Assembly: GCF_015706575.1 (NCBI RefSeq)
Contig: NW_024037048.1
Location: forward strand, 18,369,512 to 18,433,511
Length of the DNA stretch: 64,000 nt
Reading direction: 5' to 3'
DNA from: Patiria miniata
Taxonomy: Eukaryota > Echinodermata > Asteroidea > Valvatida > Asterinidae
Shown: positions 23,629 through 35,821 of the stretch, in pieces
Numbering within the stretch: the first letter of the stretch is position 1
Layout: each line of letters starts with the position of its first letter
The notes under the pieces: generated by a model
The model's database searches: none
What the model was told of the DNA's origin: nothing
What the model saw: the letters and a program-made list of their open reading frames with translations, nothing else
Program-made: the position numbers and the translations under genes

Positions 23629-26133
23629 TATAAAGAATAACAAAGATGGCCGTTTCGCGCATGCGCTGTGCCCCGGCAGTGGTCTTTTCAGTGGGCGGAA
23701 ACTACGGGGAGGGGGAAAAAGTGTTTTAAAGGTATCAACAAGGGTTTTTTCCGTAACGGATTCTCCCAAATCGTAAGGGAGCAGTAGGCTATCACCCGAT
23801 TACAACAATTGCTAGTTGAAAAGGGGGGGGGGGCATTTTGAGCTGAAAAGTAGCTGAAACTCAATTTATTGTCGCTGGGGGCGCTCTACAGCTTAGCAGG
23901 GGCAAAAAAACCCACTATTTTCGGGCTTCATATCGACCTCGGATAATATTTTTCTTTCATTTTTTTCTTCAAAATATTGACTTTGGTGATATTCTGCTTG
24001 TCCTGAATGTGGTTTTGTGTTAAAATCTAAAAGTTGCCTGCTATTATAAAGAATAACGAAGATGGCCGTTTCGCGCATGCGCTGTGCCCCGGCAGTGGTC
24101 TTTTCAGTGGGCGGAAACTACGGGGAGGGGGAAAAAGTGTTTTAAAGGTATCAACAAGGGTTTTTTCCGTAACGGATTCTCCCAAATCGTAAGGGAGCAG
24201 TAGGCTATCACCCGATTACAACAATTGCTAGTTGAAAAGGGGGGGGGGGGGCATTTTGAGCTGAAAAGTAGCTGAAACTCAATTTATTGTCGCTGGGGGC
24301 GCTCTACAGCTTAGCAGGGGCAAAAAAACCCACTATTCTCGGGCTTCATATCGACCTCGGATAATATTTTCTTTCATTTTTTTCTTCAAAATATTGACTT
24401 TGGTGATATTCTGCTTGTCCTGAATGTGGTTTTGTGTTAAAATCTAAAAGTTGCCTGCTATTAAAAAGAATAACAAAGATGGCCGTTTCGCGCATGCGCT
24501 GTGCCCCGGCAGTGGTCTTTTCAGTGGGCGGAAACTACGGGGAGGGGGAAAAAGTGTTTTAAAGGTATCAACAAGGGTTTTTTCCGTAACGGATTCTCCC
24601 AAATCGTAAGGGAGCAGTAGGCTATCACCCGATTACAACAATTGCTAGTTGAAAAGGGGGGGGGGGCATTTTGAGCTGAAAAGTAGCTGAAACTCAATTT
24701 ATTGTCGCTGGGGGCGCTCTACAGCTTAGTAGGGGCAAAAAAACCCACTATTTTCGGGCTTCATATCGACCTCGGATAATATTTTTCTTTCATTTTTTTC
24801 TTCAAAATATTGACTTTGGTGATATTCTGCTTGTCCTGAATGTGGTTTTGTGTTAAAATCTAAAAGTTGCCTGCTATTATAAAGAATAACGAAGATGGCC
24901 GTTTCGCGCATGCGCTGTGCCCCGGCAGTGGTCTTTTCAGTGGGCGGAAACTACGGGGAGGGGGAAAAAGTGTTTTAAAGGTATCAACAAGGGTTTTTTC
25001 CGTAACGGATTCTCCCAAATCGTAAGGGAGCAGTAGGCTATCACCCGATTACAACAATTGCTAGTTGAAAAGGGGGGGGGGGGGACATTTTGAGCTGAAA
25101 AGTAGCTGAAACTCAATTTATTGTCGCTGGGGGCGCTCTACAGCTTAGCAGGGGCAAAAAAACCCACTATTTTCGGGCTTCATATCGACCTCGGATAATA
25201 TTTTTCTTTCATTTTTTTCTTCAAAATATTGACTTTGGTGATATTCTGCTTGTCCTGAATGTGGTTTTGTGTTAAAATCTAAAAGTTGCCTGCTATTAAA
25301 AAGAATAACAAAGATGGCCGTTTCGCGCATGCGCTGTGCCCCGGCAGTGGTCTTTTCAGTGGGCGGAAACTACGGGGAGGGGGAAAAAGTGTTTTAAAGG
25401 TATCAACAAGGGTTTTTTCCGTAACGGATTCTCCCAAATCGTAAGGGAGCAGTAGGCTATCACCCGATTACAACAATTGCTAGTTGAAAAGGGGGGGGGG
25501 GGCATTTTGAGCTGAAAAGTAGCTGAAACTCAATTTATTGTCGCTGGGGGCGCTCTACAGCTTAGCAGGGGCAAAAAAACCCACTATTTTCGGGCTTCAT
25601 ATCGACCTCGGATAATATTTTTCTTTCATTTTTTTCTTCAAAATATTGACTTTGGTGATATTCTGCTTGTCCTGAATGTGGTTTTGTGTTAAAATCTAAA
25701 AGTTGCCTGCTATTAAAAAGAATAACAAAGATGGCCGTTTCGCGCATGCGCTGTGCCCCGGCAGTGGTCTTTTCAGTGGGCGGAAACTACGGGGAGGGGG
25801 AAAAAGTGTTTTAAAGGTATCAACAAGGGTTTTTTCCGTAACGGATTCTCCCAAATCGTAAGGGAGCAGTAGGCTATCACCCGATTACAACAATTGCTAG
25901 TTGAAAAGGGGGGGGGGGCATTTTGAGCTGAAAAGTAGCTGAAACTCAATTTATTGTCGCTGGGGGCGCTCTACAGCTTAGCAGGGGCAAAAAAACCCAC
26001 TATTTTCGGGCTTCATATCGACCTCGGATAATATTTTTCTTTCATTTTTTTCTTCAAAATATTGACTTTGGTGATATTCTGCTTGTCCTGAATGTGGTTT
26101 TGTGTTAAAATCTAAAAGTTGCCTGCTATTAAA
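23629..26133 (+). repeat. B block 9 (6 copies)
   Basis: Carries three private variants in successive B copies (ctattctcggg at about 24,336, cttagtagggg at about 24,728, ggggacatttt at about 25,085). All three reappear about 3,842 bp later in block 11. Confidence 0.9.
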
Positions 26134-26591
26134 GGGTGCACACCGGTAAATCGATCCGCCAAGCTCATGAATAAAAGTTATACCCTCAAAATATTCTATA
26201 TTAGAGAGTTCTGAGCGCCGTAAAATTGGGGAATTGAAAAGATATGGTAATGAACCTCTGGCCCGGACTTGGGGCTTCCAATTCTGAGCATTTTCGATGC
26301 TATTGGGCTCAAAAGTGGCGCTATTTTGCCATGTTGTGGAGGGATCGTTTTTCAAGATGGCTACTTTTCCGCTTATGGGAAAATAGGGGTCGTCTTCTTT
26401 GGGTGAAAATATCTCGAAAAGTCAATGGTCAACCCACCAAAAATTGAAAAGAAAACGAAAGATGACATGTTGATTATCATTTTTCTGTGCAGCTTGAATA
26501 CCTGTGAGAGTTTTGAGTATTTTTCAAAGAATTTTGAAGTATGGGCATTTAGCACTAGTGTCTATGGGAGTTTATTTGCAGGTATGCACCC
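26134..26591 (+). repeat. Unit A, copy 11
   Basis: Consensus A; starts the second 3,842-bp higher-order repeat. Confidence 0.9.
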
Positions 26592-27011
26592 TATAAAGAA
26601 TAACAAAGATGGCCGTTTCGCGCATGCGCTGTGCCCCGGCAGTGGTCTTTTCAGTGGGCGGAAACTACGGGGAGGGGGAAAAAGTGTTTTAAAGGTATCA
26701 ACAAGGGTTTTTTCCGTAACGGATTCTCCCAAATCGTAAGGGAGCAGTAGGCTATCACCCGATTACAACAATTGCTAGTTGAAAAGGGGGGGGGGGCATT
26801 TTGAGCTGAAAAGTAGCTGAAACTCAATTTATTGTCGCTGGGGGCGCTCTACAGCTTAGCAGGGGCAAAAAAACCCACTATTTTCGGGCTTCATATCGAC
26901 CTCGGATAATATTTTTCTTTCATTTTTTTCTTCAAAATATTGACTTTGGTGATATTCTGCTTGTCCTGAATGTGGTTTTGTGTTAAAATCTAAAAGTTGC
27001 CTGCTATTAAA
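26592..27011 (+). repeat. B block 10 (1 copy)
   Basis: A single B, counterpart of block 8. Confidence 0.9.
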
Positions 27012-27469
27012 GGGTGCACACCGGTAAATCGATCCGCCAAGCTCATGAATAAAAGTTATACCCTCAAAATATTCTATATTAGAGAGTTCTGAGCGCCGTA
27101 AAATTGGGGAATTGAAAAGATATGGTAATGAACCTCTGGCCCGGACTTGGGGCTTCCAATTCTGAGCATTTTCGATGCTATTGGGCTCAAAAGTGGCGCT
27201 ATTTTGCCATGTTGTGGAGGGATCGTTTTTCAAGATGGCTACTTTTCCGCTTATGGGAAAATAGGGGTCGTCTTCTTTGGGTGAAAATATCTCGAAAAGT
27301 CAATGGTCAACCCACCAAAAATTGAAAAGAAAACGAAAGATGACATGTTGATTATCATTTTTCTGTGCAGCTTGAATACCTGTGAGAGTTTTGAGTATTT
27401 TTCAAAGAATTTTGAAGTATGGGCATTTAGCACTAGTGTCTATGGGAGTTTATTTGCAGGTATGCACCC
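27012..27469 (+). repeat. Unit A, copy 12
   Basis: Consensus 458-bp A, counterpart of copy 10. Confidence 0.9.
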
Positions 27470-29975
27470 TATAAAGAATAACAAAGATGGCCGTTTCGCG
27501 CATGCGCTGTGCCCCGGCAGTGGTCTTTTCAGTGGGCGGAAACTACGGGGAGGGGGAAAAAGTGTTTTAAAGGTATCAACAAGGGTTTTTTCCGTAACGG
27601 ATTCTCCCAAATCGTAAGGGAGCAGTAGGCTATCACCCGATTACAACAATTGCTAGTTGAAAAGGGGGGGGGGGGCATTTTGAGCTGAAAAGTAGCTGAA
27701 ACTCAATTTATTGTCGCTGGGGGCGCTCTACAGCTTAGCAGGGGCAAAAAAACCCACTATTTTCGGGCTTCATATCGACCTCGGATAATATTTTTCTTTC
27801 ATTTTTTTCTTCAAAATATTGACTTTGGTGATATTCTGCTTGTCCTGAATGTGGTTTTGTGTTAAAATCTAAAAGTTGCCTGCTATTATAAAGAATAACG
27901 AAGATGGCCGTTTCGCGCATGCGCTGTGCCCCGGCAGTGGTCTTTTCAGTGGGCGGAAACTACGGGGAGGGGGAAAAAGTGTTTTAAAGGTATCAACAAG
28001 GGTTTTTTCCGTAACGGATTCTCCCAAATCGTAAGGGAGCAGTAGGCTATCACCCGATTACAACAATTGCTAGTTGAAAAGGGGGGGGGGGGCATTTTGA
28101 GCTGAAAAGTAGCTGAAACTCAATTTATTGTCGCTGGGGGCGCTCTACAGCTTAGCAGGGGCAAAAAAACCCACTATTCTCGGGCTTCATATCGACCTCG
28201 GATAATATTTTTCTTTCATTTTTTTCTTCAAAATATTGACTTTGGTGATATTCTGCTTGTCCTGAATGTGGTTTTGTGTTAAAATCTAAAAGTTGCCTGC
28301 TATTAAAAAGAATAACAAAGATGGCCGTTTCGCGCATGCGCTGTGCCCCGGCAGTGGTCTTTTCAGTGGGCGGAAACTACGGGGAGGGGAAAAAAGTGTT
28401 TTAAAGGTATCAACAAGGGTTTTTTCCGTAACGGATTCTCCCAAATCGTAAGGGAGCAGTAGGCTATCACCCGATTACAACAATTGCTAGTTGAAAAGGG
28501 GGGGGGGGGCATTTTGAGCTGAAAAGTAGCTGAAACTCAATTTATTGTCGCTGGGGGCGCTCTACAGCTTAGTAGGGGCAAAAAAACCCACTATTTTCGG
28601 GCTTCATATCGACCTCGGATAATATTTTTCTTTCATTTTTTTCTTCAAAATATTGACTTTGGTGATATTCTGCTTGTCCTGAATGTGGTTTTGTGTTAAA
28701 ATCTAAAAGTTGCCTGCTATTATAAAGAATAACGAAGATGGCCGTTTCGCGCATGCGCTGTGCCCCGGCAGTGGTCTTTTCAGTGGGCGGAAACTACGGG
28801 GAGGGGGAAAAAGTGTTTTAAAGGTATCAACAAGGGTTTTTTCCGTAACGGATTCTCCCAAATCGTAAGGGAGCAGTAGGCTATCACCCGATTACAACAA
28901 TTGCTAGTTGAAAAGGGGGGGGGGGGACATTTTGAGCTGAAAAGTAGCTGAAACTCAATTTATTGTCGCTGGGGGCGCTCTACAGCTTAGCAGGGGCAAA
29001 AAAACCCACTATTTTCGGGCTTCATATCGACCTCGGATAATATTTTTCTTTCATTTTTTTCTTCAAAATATTGACTTTGGTGATATTCTGCTTGTCCTGA
29101 ATGTGGTTTTGTGTTAAAATCTAAAAGTTGCCTGCTATTAAAAAGAATAACAAAGATGGCCGTTTCGCGCATGCGCTGTGCCCCGGCAGTGGTCTTTTCA
29201 GTGGGCGGAAACTACGGGGAGGGGGAAAAAGTGTTTTAAAGGTATCAACAAGGGTTTTTTCCGTAACGGATTCTCCCAAATCGTAAGGGAGCAGTAGGCT
29301 ATCACCCGATTACAACAATTGCTAGTTGAAAAGGGGGGGGGGGGGCATTTTGAGCTGAAAAGTAGCTGAAACTCAATTTATTGTCGCTGGGGGCGCTCTA
29401 CAGCTTAGCAGGGGCAAAAAAACCCACTATTTTCGGGCTTCATATCGACCTCGGATAATATTTTTCTTTCATTTTTTTCTTCAAAATATTGACTTTGGTG
29501 ATATTCTGCTTGTCCTGAATGTGGTTTTGTGTTAAAATCTAAAAGTTGCCTGCTATTAAAAAGAATAACAAAGATGGCCGTTTCGCGCATGCGCTGTGCC
29601 CCGGCAGTGGTCTTTTCAGTGGGCGGAAACTACGGGGAGGGGGAAAAAGTGTTTTAAAGGTATCAACAAGGGTTTTTTCCGTAACGGATTCTCCCAAATC
29701 GTAAGGAGCAGTAGGCTATCACCCGATTACAACAATTGCTAGTTGAAAAGGGGGGGGGGGCATTTTGAGCTGAAAAGTAGCTGAAACTCAATTTATTGTC
29801 GCTGGGGGCGCTCTACAGCTTAGCAGGGGCAAAAAAACCCACTATTTTCGGGCTTCATATCGACCTCGGATAATATTTTTCTTTCATTTTTTTCTTCAAA
29901 ATATTGACTTTGGTGATATTCTGCTTGTCCTGAATGTGGTTTTGTGTTAAAATCTAAAAGTTGCCTGCTATTAAA
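27470..29975 (+). repeat. B block 11 (6 copies)
   Basis: Carries the three variants of block 9 in the same order. The second copy has a cggggaggggaaaaaag form. Confidence 0.9.
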
Positions 29976-30433
29976 GGGTGCACACCGGTAAATCGATCCG
30001 CCAAGCTCATGAATAAAAGTTATACCCTCAAAATATTCTATATTAGAGAGTTCTGAGCGCCGTAAAATTGGGGAATTGAAAAGATATGGTAATGAACCTC
30101 TGGCCCGGACTTGGGGCTTCCAATTCTGAGCATTTTCGATGCTATTGGGCTCAAAAGTGGCGCTATTTTGCCATGTTGTGGAGGGATCGTTTTTCAAGAT
30201 GGCTACTTTTCCGCTTATGGGAAAATAGGGGTCGTCTTCTTTGGGTGAAAATATCTCGAAAAGTCAATGGTCAACCCACCAAAAATTGAAAAGAAAACGA
30301 AAGATGACATGTTGATTATCATTTTTCTGTGCAGCTTGAATACCTGTGAGAGTTTTGAGTATTTTTCAAAGAATTTTGAAGTATGGGCATTTAGCACTAG
30401 TGTCTATGGGAGTTTATTTGCAGGTATGCACCC
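29976..30433 (+). repeat. Unit A, copy 13
   Basis: Consensus 458-bp A preceding the last B block. Confidence 0.9.
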
Positions 30434-33400
30434 TATAAAGAATAACAAAGATGGCCGTTTCGCGCATGCGCTGTGCCCCGGCAGTGGTCTTTTCAGTGGG
30501 CGGAAACTACGGGGAGGGGGAAAAAGTGTTTTAAAGGTATCAACAAGGGTTTTTTCCGTAACGGATTCTCCCAAATCGTAAGGGAGCAGTAGGCTATCAC
30601 CCGATTACAACAATTGCTAGTTGAAAAGGGGGGGGGGGGCATTTTGAGCTGAAAAGTAGCTGAAACTCAATTTATTGTCGCTGGGGGCGCTCTACAGCTT
30701 AGCAGGGGCAAAAAAACCCACTATTTTCGGGCTTCATATCGACCTCGGATAATATTTTTCTTTCATTTTTTTCTTCAAAATATTGACTTTGGTGATATTC
30801 TGCTTGTCCTGAATGTGGTTTTGTGTTAAAATCTAAAAGTTGCCTGCTATTATAAAGAATAACGAAGATGGCCGTTTCGCGCATGCGCTGTGCCCCGGCA
30901 GTGGTCTTTTCAGTGGGCGGAAACTACGGGGAGGGGGAAAAAGTGTTTTAAAGGTATCAACAAGGGTTTTTTCCGTAACGGATTCTCCCAAATCGTAAGG
31001 GAGCAGTAGGCTATCACCCGATTACAACAATTGCTAGTTGAAAAGGGGGGGGGGGGGCATTTTGAGCTGAAAAGTAGCTGAAACTCAATTTATTGTCGCT
31101 GGGGGCGCTCTACAGCTTAGCAGGGGCAAAAAAACCCACTATTTTCGGGCTTCATATCGACCTCGGATAATATTTTTCTTTCATTTTTTTCTTCAAAATA
31201 TTGACTTTGGTGATATTCTGCTTGTCCTGAATGTGGTTTTGTGTTAAAATCTAAAAGTTGCCTGCTATTAAAAAGAATAACAAAGATGGCCGTTTCGCGC
31301 ATGCGCTGTGCCCCGGCAGTGGTCTTTTCAGTGGGCGGAAACTACGGGGAGGGGGAAAAAGTGTTTTAAAGGTATCAACAAGGGTTTTTTCCGTAACGGA
31401 TTCTCCCAAATCGTAAGGGAGCAGTAGGCTATCACCCGATTACAACAATTGCTAGTTGAAAAGGGGGGGGGGGCATTTTGAGCTGAAAAGTAGCTGAAAC
31501 TCAATTTATTGTCGCTGGGGGCGCTCTACAGCTTAGTAGGGGCAAAAAAACCCACTATTTTCGGGCTTCATATCGACCTCGGATAATATTTTCTTTCATT
31601 TTTTTCTTCAAAATATTGACTTTGGTGATATTCTGCTTGTCCTGAATGTGGTTTTGTGTTAAAATCTAAAAGTTGCCTGCTATTATAAAGAATAACGAAG
31701 ATGGCCGTTTCGCGCATGCGCTGTGCCCCGGCAGTGGTCTTTTCAGTGGGCGGAAAACTACGGGGAGGGGGAAAAAGTGTTTTAAAGGTATCAACAAGGG
31801 TTTTTTCCGTAACGGATTCTCCCAAATCGTAAGGGAGCAGTAGGCTATCACCCGATTACAACAATTGCTAGTTGAAAAGGGGGGGGGGGACATTTTGAGC
31901 TGAAAAGTAGCTGAAACTCAATTTATTGTCGCTGGGGGCGCTCTACAGCTTAGCAGGGGCAAAAAAACCCACTATTTTCGGGCTTCATATCGACCTCGGA
32001 TAATATTTTTCTTTCATTTTTTTCTTCAAAATATTGACTTTGGTGATATTCTGCTTGTCCTGAATGTGGTTTTGTGTTAAAATCTAAAAGTTGCCTGCTA
32101 TTAAAAAGAATAACAAAGATGGCCGTTTCGCGCATGCGCTGTGCCCGGCAGTGGTCTTTTCAGTGGGCGGAAACTACGGGGAGGGGGAAAAAGTGTTTTA
32201 AAGGTATCAACAAGGGTTTTTTCCGTAACGGATTCTCCCAAATCGTAAGGGAGCAGTAGGCTATCACCCGATTACAACAATTGCTAGTTGAAAAGGGGGG
32301 GGGGGGGCATTTTGAGCTGAAAAGTAGCTGAAACTCAATTTATTGTCGCTGGGGGCGCTCTACAGCTTAGCAGGGGCAAAAAAACCCACTATTTTCGGGC
32401 TTCATATCGACCTCGGATAATATTTTTCTTTCATTTTTTTCTTCAAAATATTGACTTTGGTGATATTCTGCTTGTCCTGAATGTGGTTTTGTGTTAAAAT
32501 CTAAAAGTTGCCTGCTATTAAAAAGAATAACAAAGATGGCCGTTTCGCGCATGCGCTGTGCCCCGGCAGTGGTCTTTTCAGTGGGCGGAAACTACGGGGA
32601 GGGGGAAAAAGTGTTTTAAAGGTATCAACAAGGGTTTTTTCCGTAAACGGATTCTCCCAAATCGTAAGGGAGCAGTAGGCTATCACCCGATTACAACAAT
32701 TGCTAGTTGAAAAGGGGGGGGGGGGGGCATTTTGAGCTGAAAAGTAGCTGAAACTCAATTTATTGTCGCTGGGGGCGCTCTACAGCTTAGCAGGGGCAAA
32801 AAAACCCACTATTTTCGGGCTTCATATCGACCTCGGATAATATTTTTCTTTCATTTTTTTCTTCAAAATATTGACTTTGGTGATATTCTGCTTGTCCTGA
32901 ATGTGGTTTTGTGTTAAAATCTAAAAGTTGCCTGCTATTAAAAAGAATAACAAAGATGGCCGTTTCGCGCATGCGCTGTGCCCCGGCAGTGTCTTTTCAG
33001 TGGGCGGAAACTACGGGGAGGGGAAAAAGTGTTTTAAAGGTATCAACAAGGGTTTTTTCCGTAACGGATTCTCCCAAATCGTAAGGGAGCAGTAGGCTAT
33101 CACCCGATTACAACAATTGCTAGTTGAAAAGGGGGGGGGGCATTTTGAGCTGAAAAGTAGCTGAAACTCAATTTATTGTCGCTGGGGGCGCTCTACAGCT
33201 TAGCAGGGGCAAAAAAACCCACTATTTTCGGGCTTCATATCGACCTCGGATAATATTTTTCTTTCATTTTTTTCTTCAAAATATTGACTTTGGTGATATT
33301 CTGCTTGTCCTGAATGTGGTTTTGTGTTAAAATCTAAAAGTTGCCTGCTATTAAAAAGAATAACAAAGATGGCCGTTTCGCGCATGCGCTGTGCCCGGCA

Positions 33401-33771
33401 GTGGTCTTTTCAGTGGGCGGAAAACTACGGGAGGGGGAAAAAGTGTTTTAAAGGTATCAACAAGGGTTTTTTCCGTAACGGATTCTCCCAAATCGTAAGG
33501 GAGCAGTAGGCTATCACCCGATTACAACAATTGCTAGTTGAAAAGGGGGGGGGGGGCATTTTGAGCTGAAAAGTAGCTGAAACTCAATTTATTGTCGCTG
33601 GGGGCGCTCTACAGCTTAGTAGGGGCAAAAAAACCCACTATTTTCGGGCTTCATATCGACCTCGGATAATATTTTTCTTTCATTTTTTTCTTCAAAATAT
33701 TGACTTTGGTGATATTCTGCTTGTCCTGAATGTGGTTTTGTGTTAAAATCTAAAAGTTGCCTGCTATTAAA
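30434..33771 (+). repeat. B block 12 (8 copies)
   Basis: Shares cttagtagggg (about 31,535) and ggggacatttt (about 31,890) with blocks 9 and 11, at 2,963-2,964 bp from block 11. Copies near the right end collect small changes (for example gcagtgtcttttc near 32,990), as expected towards an array edge. Confidence 0.9.
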
Positions 33772-34229
33772 GGGTGCACACCGGTAAATCGATCCGCCAA
33801 GCTCATGAATAAAAGTTATACCCTCAAAATATTCTATATTAGAGAGTTCTGAGCGCCGTAAAATTGGGGAATTGAAAAGATATGGTAATGAACCTCTGGC
33901 CCGGACTTGGGGCTTCCAATTCTGAGCATTTTCGATGCTATTGGGCTCAAAAGTGGCGCTATTTTGCCATGTTGTGGAGGGATCGTTTTTCAAGATGGCT
34001 ACTTTTCCGCTTATGGGAAAATAGGGGTCGTCTTCTTTGGGTGAAAATATCTCGAAAAGTCAATGGTCAACCCACCAAAAATTGAAAAGAAAACGAAAGA
34101 TGACATGTTGATTATCATTTTTCTGTGCAGCTTGAATACCTGTGAGAGTTTTGAGTATTTTTCAAAGAATTTTGAAGTATGGGCATTTAGCACTAGTGTC
34201 TATGGGAGTTTATTTGCAGGTATGCACCC
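33772..34229 (+). repeat. Unit A, copy 14 (right end of array)
   Basis: A complete A that ends the array without any B after it. The next bases are ctca, matching the ctca at 5668-5671 before the first A. Confidence 0.9.
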
Positions 34230-35048
34230 CTCAACACTACGTAAACGAGATTGTATAATTATGACGCCGTTAATTGTGAAGAGCGCCACCTGTTGTTTGG
34301 TTATCCGATATCAACATTATGGATACTGTAGCGGTAGGCTAGGCCTGTACAACAGGTAAGTCTGGACTATTTACTTGTCAAAATTCAACTTCCTTTCGGC
34401 GTACTGGAAAGATTCCCATATCTGGACTTTACTCATTTCTCCCTTCAGTGATTTATGCCACAATTCCGGTTTAAAATGTCCAAAAATATTGGATTTAGCA
34501 GGGAAATTTGTTACCAATGAATTCAACAGCACCGCCATGACCGCTGTATTTCAACATGTTCAAGTTGCAGTGAATCTTTATTGATTCATTTTATTTCATT
34601 AACAGCTTTGAAAAATGGAGTTGAGGCCAGACAGACAGGGGGCATAGGACTGCATATTTGCTCTCAGGTCATTTTATCTAATGCATTTAATGTTAGACAC
34701 TATTCGTTTTGAACTTTTCTCCAAAAACCTGAAAATATTTTTTGCCAATCACCCTCTACTAGGCTCTAGTAATATTCAAGACCAAAAGTGTTTAGAATTA
34801 TTTTTGACCATTCTCTTTATTTGGTGAACAATTTTGACCATCGTCTGACAAGAGGCATTTGCATGTTGATATTAGTGCTCGGGCATCAAATACGTCAGGA
34901 ATCGACCACTAGTCTCGCCCCAACTTGCTCATAGTTGTTTCTGTGGCATGGTTAAGCTGTATTTGTCCTTTTTAGGGGAAAAAAGTAGTGCAGGTGGGAA
35001 AATTATCAGAAAAACTAAGATGACATTTTTGTATGTTTACGTTTCTAG
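34230..35048. other. Right flank of the array, no exon seen
   Basis: Unique-looking sequence between the array and the first recognisable IFT56 exon. Earlier IFT56 exons would be expected here but I find none. Confidence 0.4.
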
Positions 35049-35132
35049 AGTTACTTCTACAGCGACGATAGGTTCAACTACAACTATGCGCAGGCCAAAG
35101 CCACAGCAGGCAACTACAAGGAAGCAGAGGAG
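35049..35132 (+). pseudogene. IFT56: IFT56 exon a
   Basis: 84 bp, 28 codons, reading SYFYSDDRFNYNYAQAKA and on to GNYKEAEE, intact. Acceptor gtttctag, donor gag|gtacat. The human protein has SYFYNDD at the same place. Confidence 0.75.
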
Positions 35133-35239
35133 GTACATGTAGGTTGGACTCCCGGACCCAATTTTTGTTGTTGCGCCCTCAATAGTGGCCAGTCATGGCG
35201 CAGTGACTCGTCATGGGGCCTGAACTAGTCATGGTGCCT

Positions 35240-35420
35240 TTCATTTGCAAACATCAAAAACCCAAACTGCCAAGTTATTATGAAATACCTGACTGTTAGG
35301 GAATAATAGTCTCAAGCATCCTGTGAAATCACGGCACCTGGTGTGCTGTTATTTCTAAGAAAAGTGGAATTTTGTATCAATTTCCACCGATGGTCGGCCC
35401 TGTTTGAGAGAGAAGCTCAA
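35240..35420 (+). repeat. Dispersed repeat family R1, copy 1
   Basis: Shares the segments ttattatgaaatac, cctgtgaaatca, ggtgtgctgt and gatggtcggcc with copies at about 40,590 and 61,185. Non-coding; lies in the first kept IFT56 intron. Confidence 0.6.
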
Positions 35421-35579
35421 CTTTCTGTCTGTTCTCATCCATATACTGTTGCCGTATACTTAGATGTAGAACAAAAAGATATTGCAATAGCTTGTTTTCC
35501 CACGTGCTGCATCTCTTTGGAATTCCTTGCCTGGTGCTTATTTCCCTCCAACCTATGATCTGTCCTGATTCAAGAGGAG

Positions 35580-35810
35580 TGTGGAGTGCTGTGGCCTCGT
35601 GGTTAAGGGCGTTGGATTCATGGTCTGCGGATAAAGCTGCAGGTTGTGGGTTCGAGTCCAGCCTGGGGTCATGGTGCGTGTGCCCTTGGGCAAGGCACTT
35701 TGTCACTCATTGCTTCTCCCCACCCAGGAGTAATAGGCTCTCAGCTTTGGTCCAAAAAATGGGCCACCGGTACCAGACGATTGAAAAAGAGCAGTGCTCA
35801 TAGCGATTTT
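35580..35810 (+). repeat. tRNA-derived SINE
   Basis: A-box-like tggcctcgtggttaagggcg and B-box gggttcgagtcc form a tRNA-like head. A body with cccttgggcaaggcactttg and a cacccaggagt motif follows. That cttgggcaag-cactt core is a common SINE body motif and recurs in the copy at 45,940. Confidence 0.7.
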
Positions 35811-35821
35811 TGAAAGGCACA

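Larger units (their letters stand above)
5672..34229 (+). repeat. Composite A/B tandem array (28.6 kb)
   Basis: The array is built of two unrelated units in one orientation: A (about 458 bp, GGGTGCACACCGG to GGTATGCACCC) and B (about 417 bp, from ATAAAGAATAAC to TTGCCTGCTATTA). I count 14 A and 53 B. B copies per interval after the second A are 2,4,7,2,4,8,4,1,6,1,6,8; the last A has none. Units are nearly identical inside, and the first A is clearly more diverged, as expected at an array edge. The many identical 60-125-residue ORFs only reflect the DNA identity. Known from satellite biology: such homogeneity comes from unequal exchange and gene conversion. No function is shown by the sequence. 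Confidence 0.95.

Noticed and set aside
5672-34229. Dozens of identical 60-, 61-, 67-, 104-, 125- and 148-residue ORFs in the array
   Set aside because: They overlap on both strands, cross A/B borders, change length with each homopolymer change and resemble no family. Their identity follows from the DNA homogeneity.
5672-34229. CRISPR-like or rDNA/histone-type repeat
   Set aside because: Units are over 400 bp with no short-repeat/spacer structure, and no rRNA or histone sequence is present; the genome is animal.
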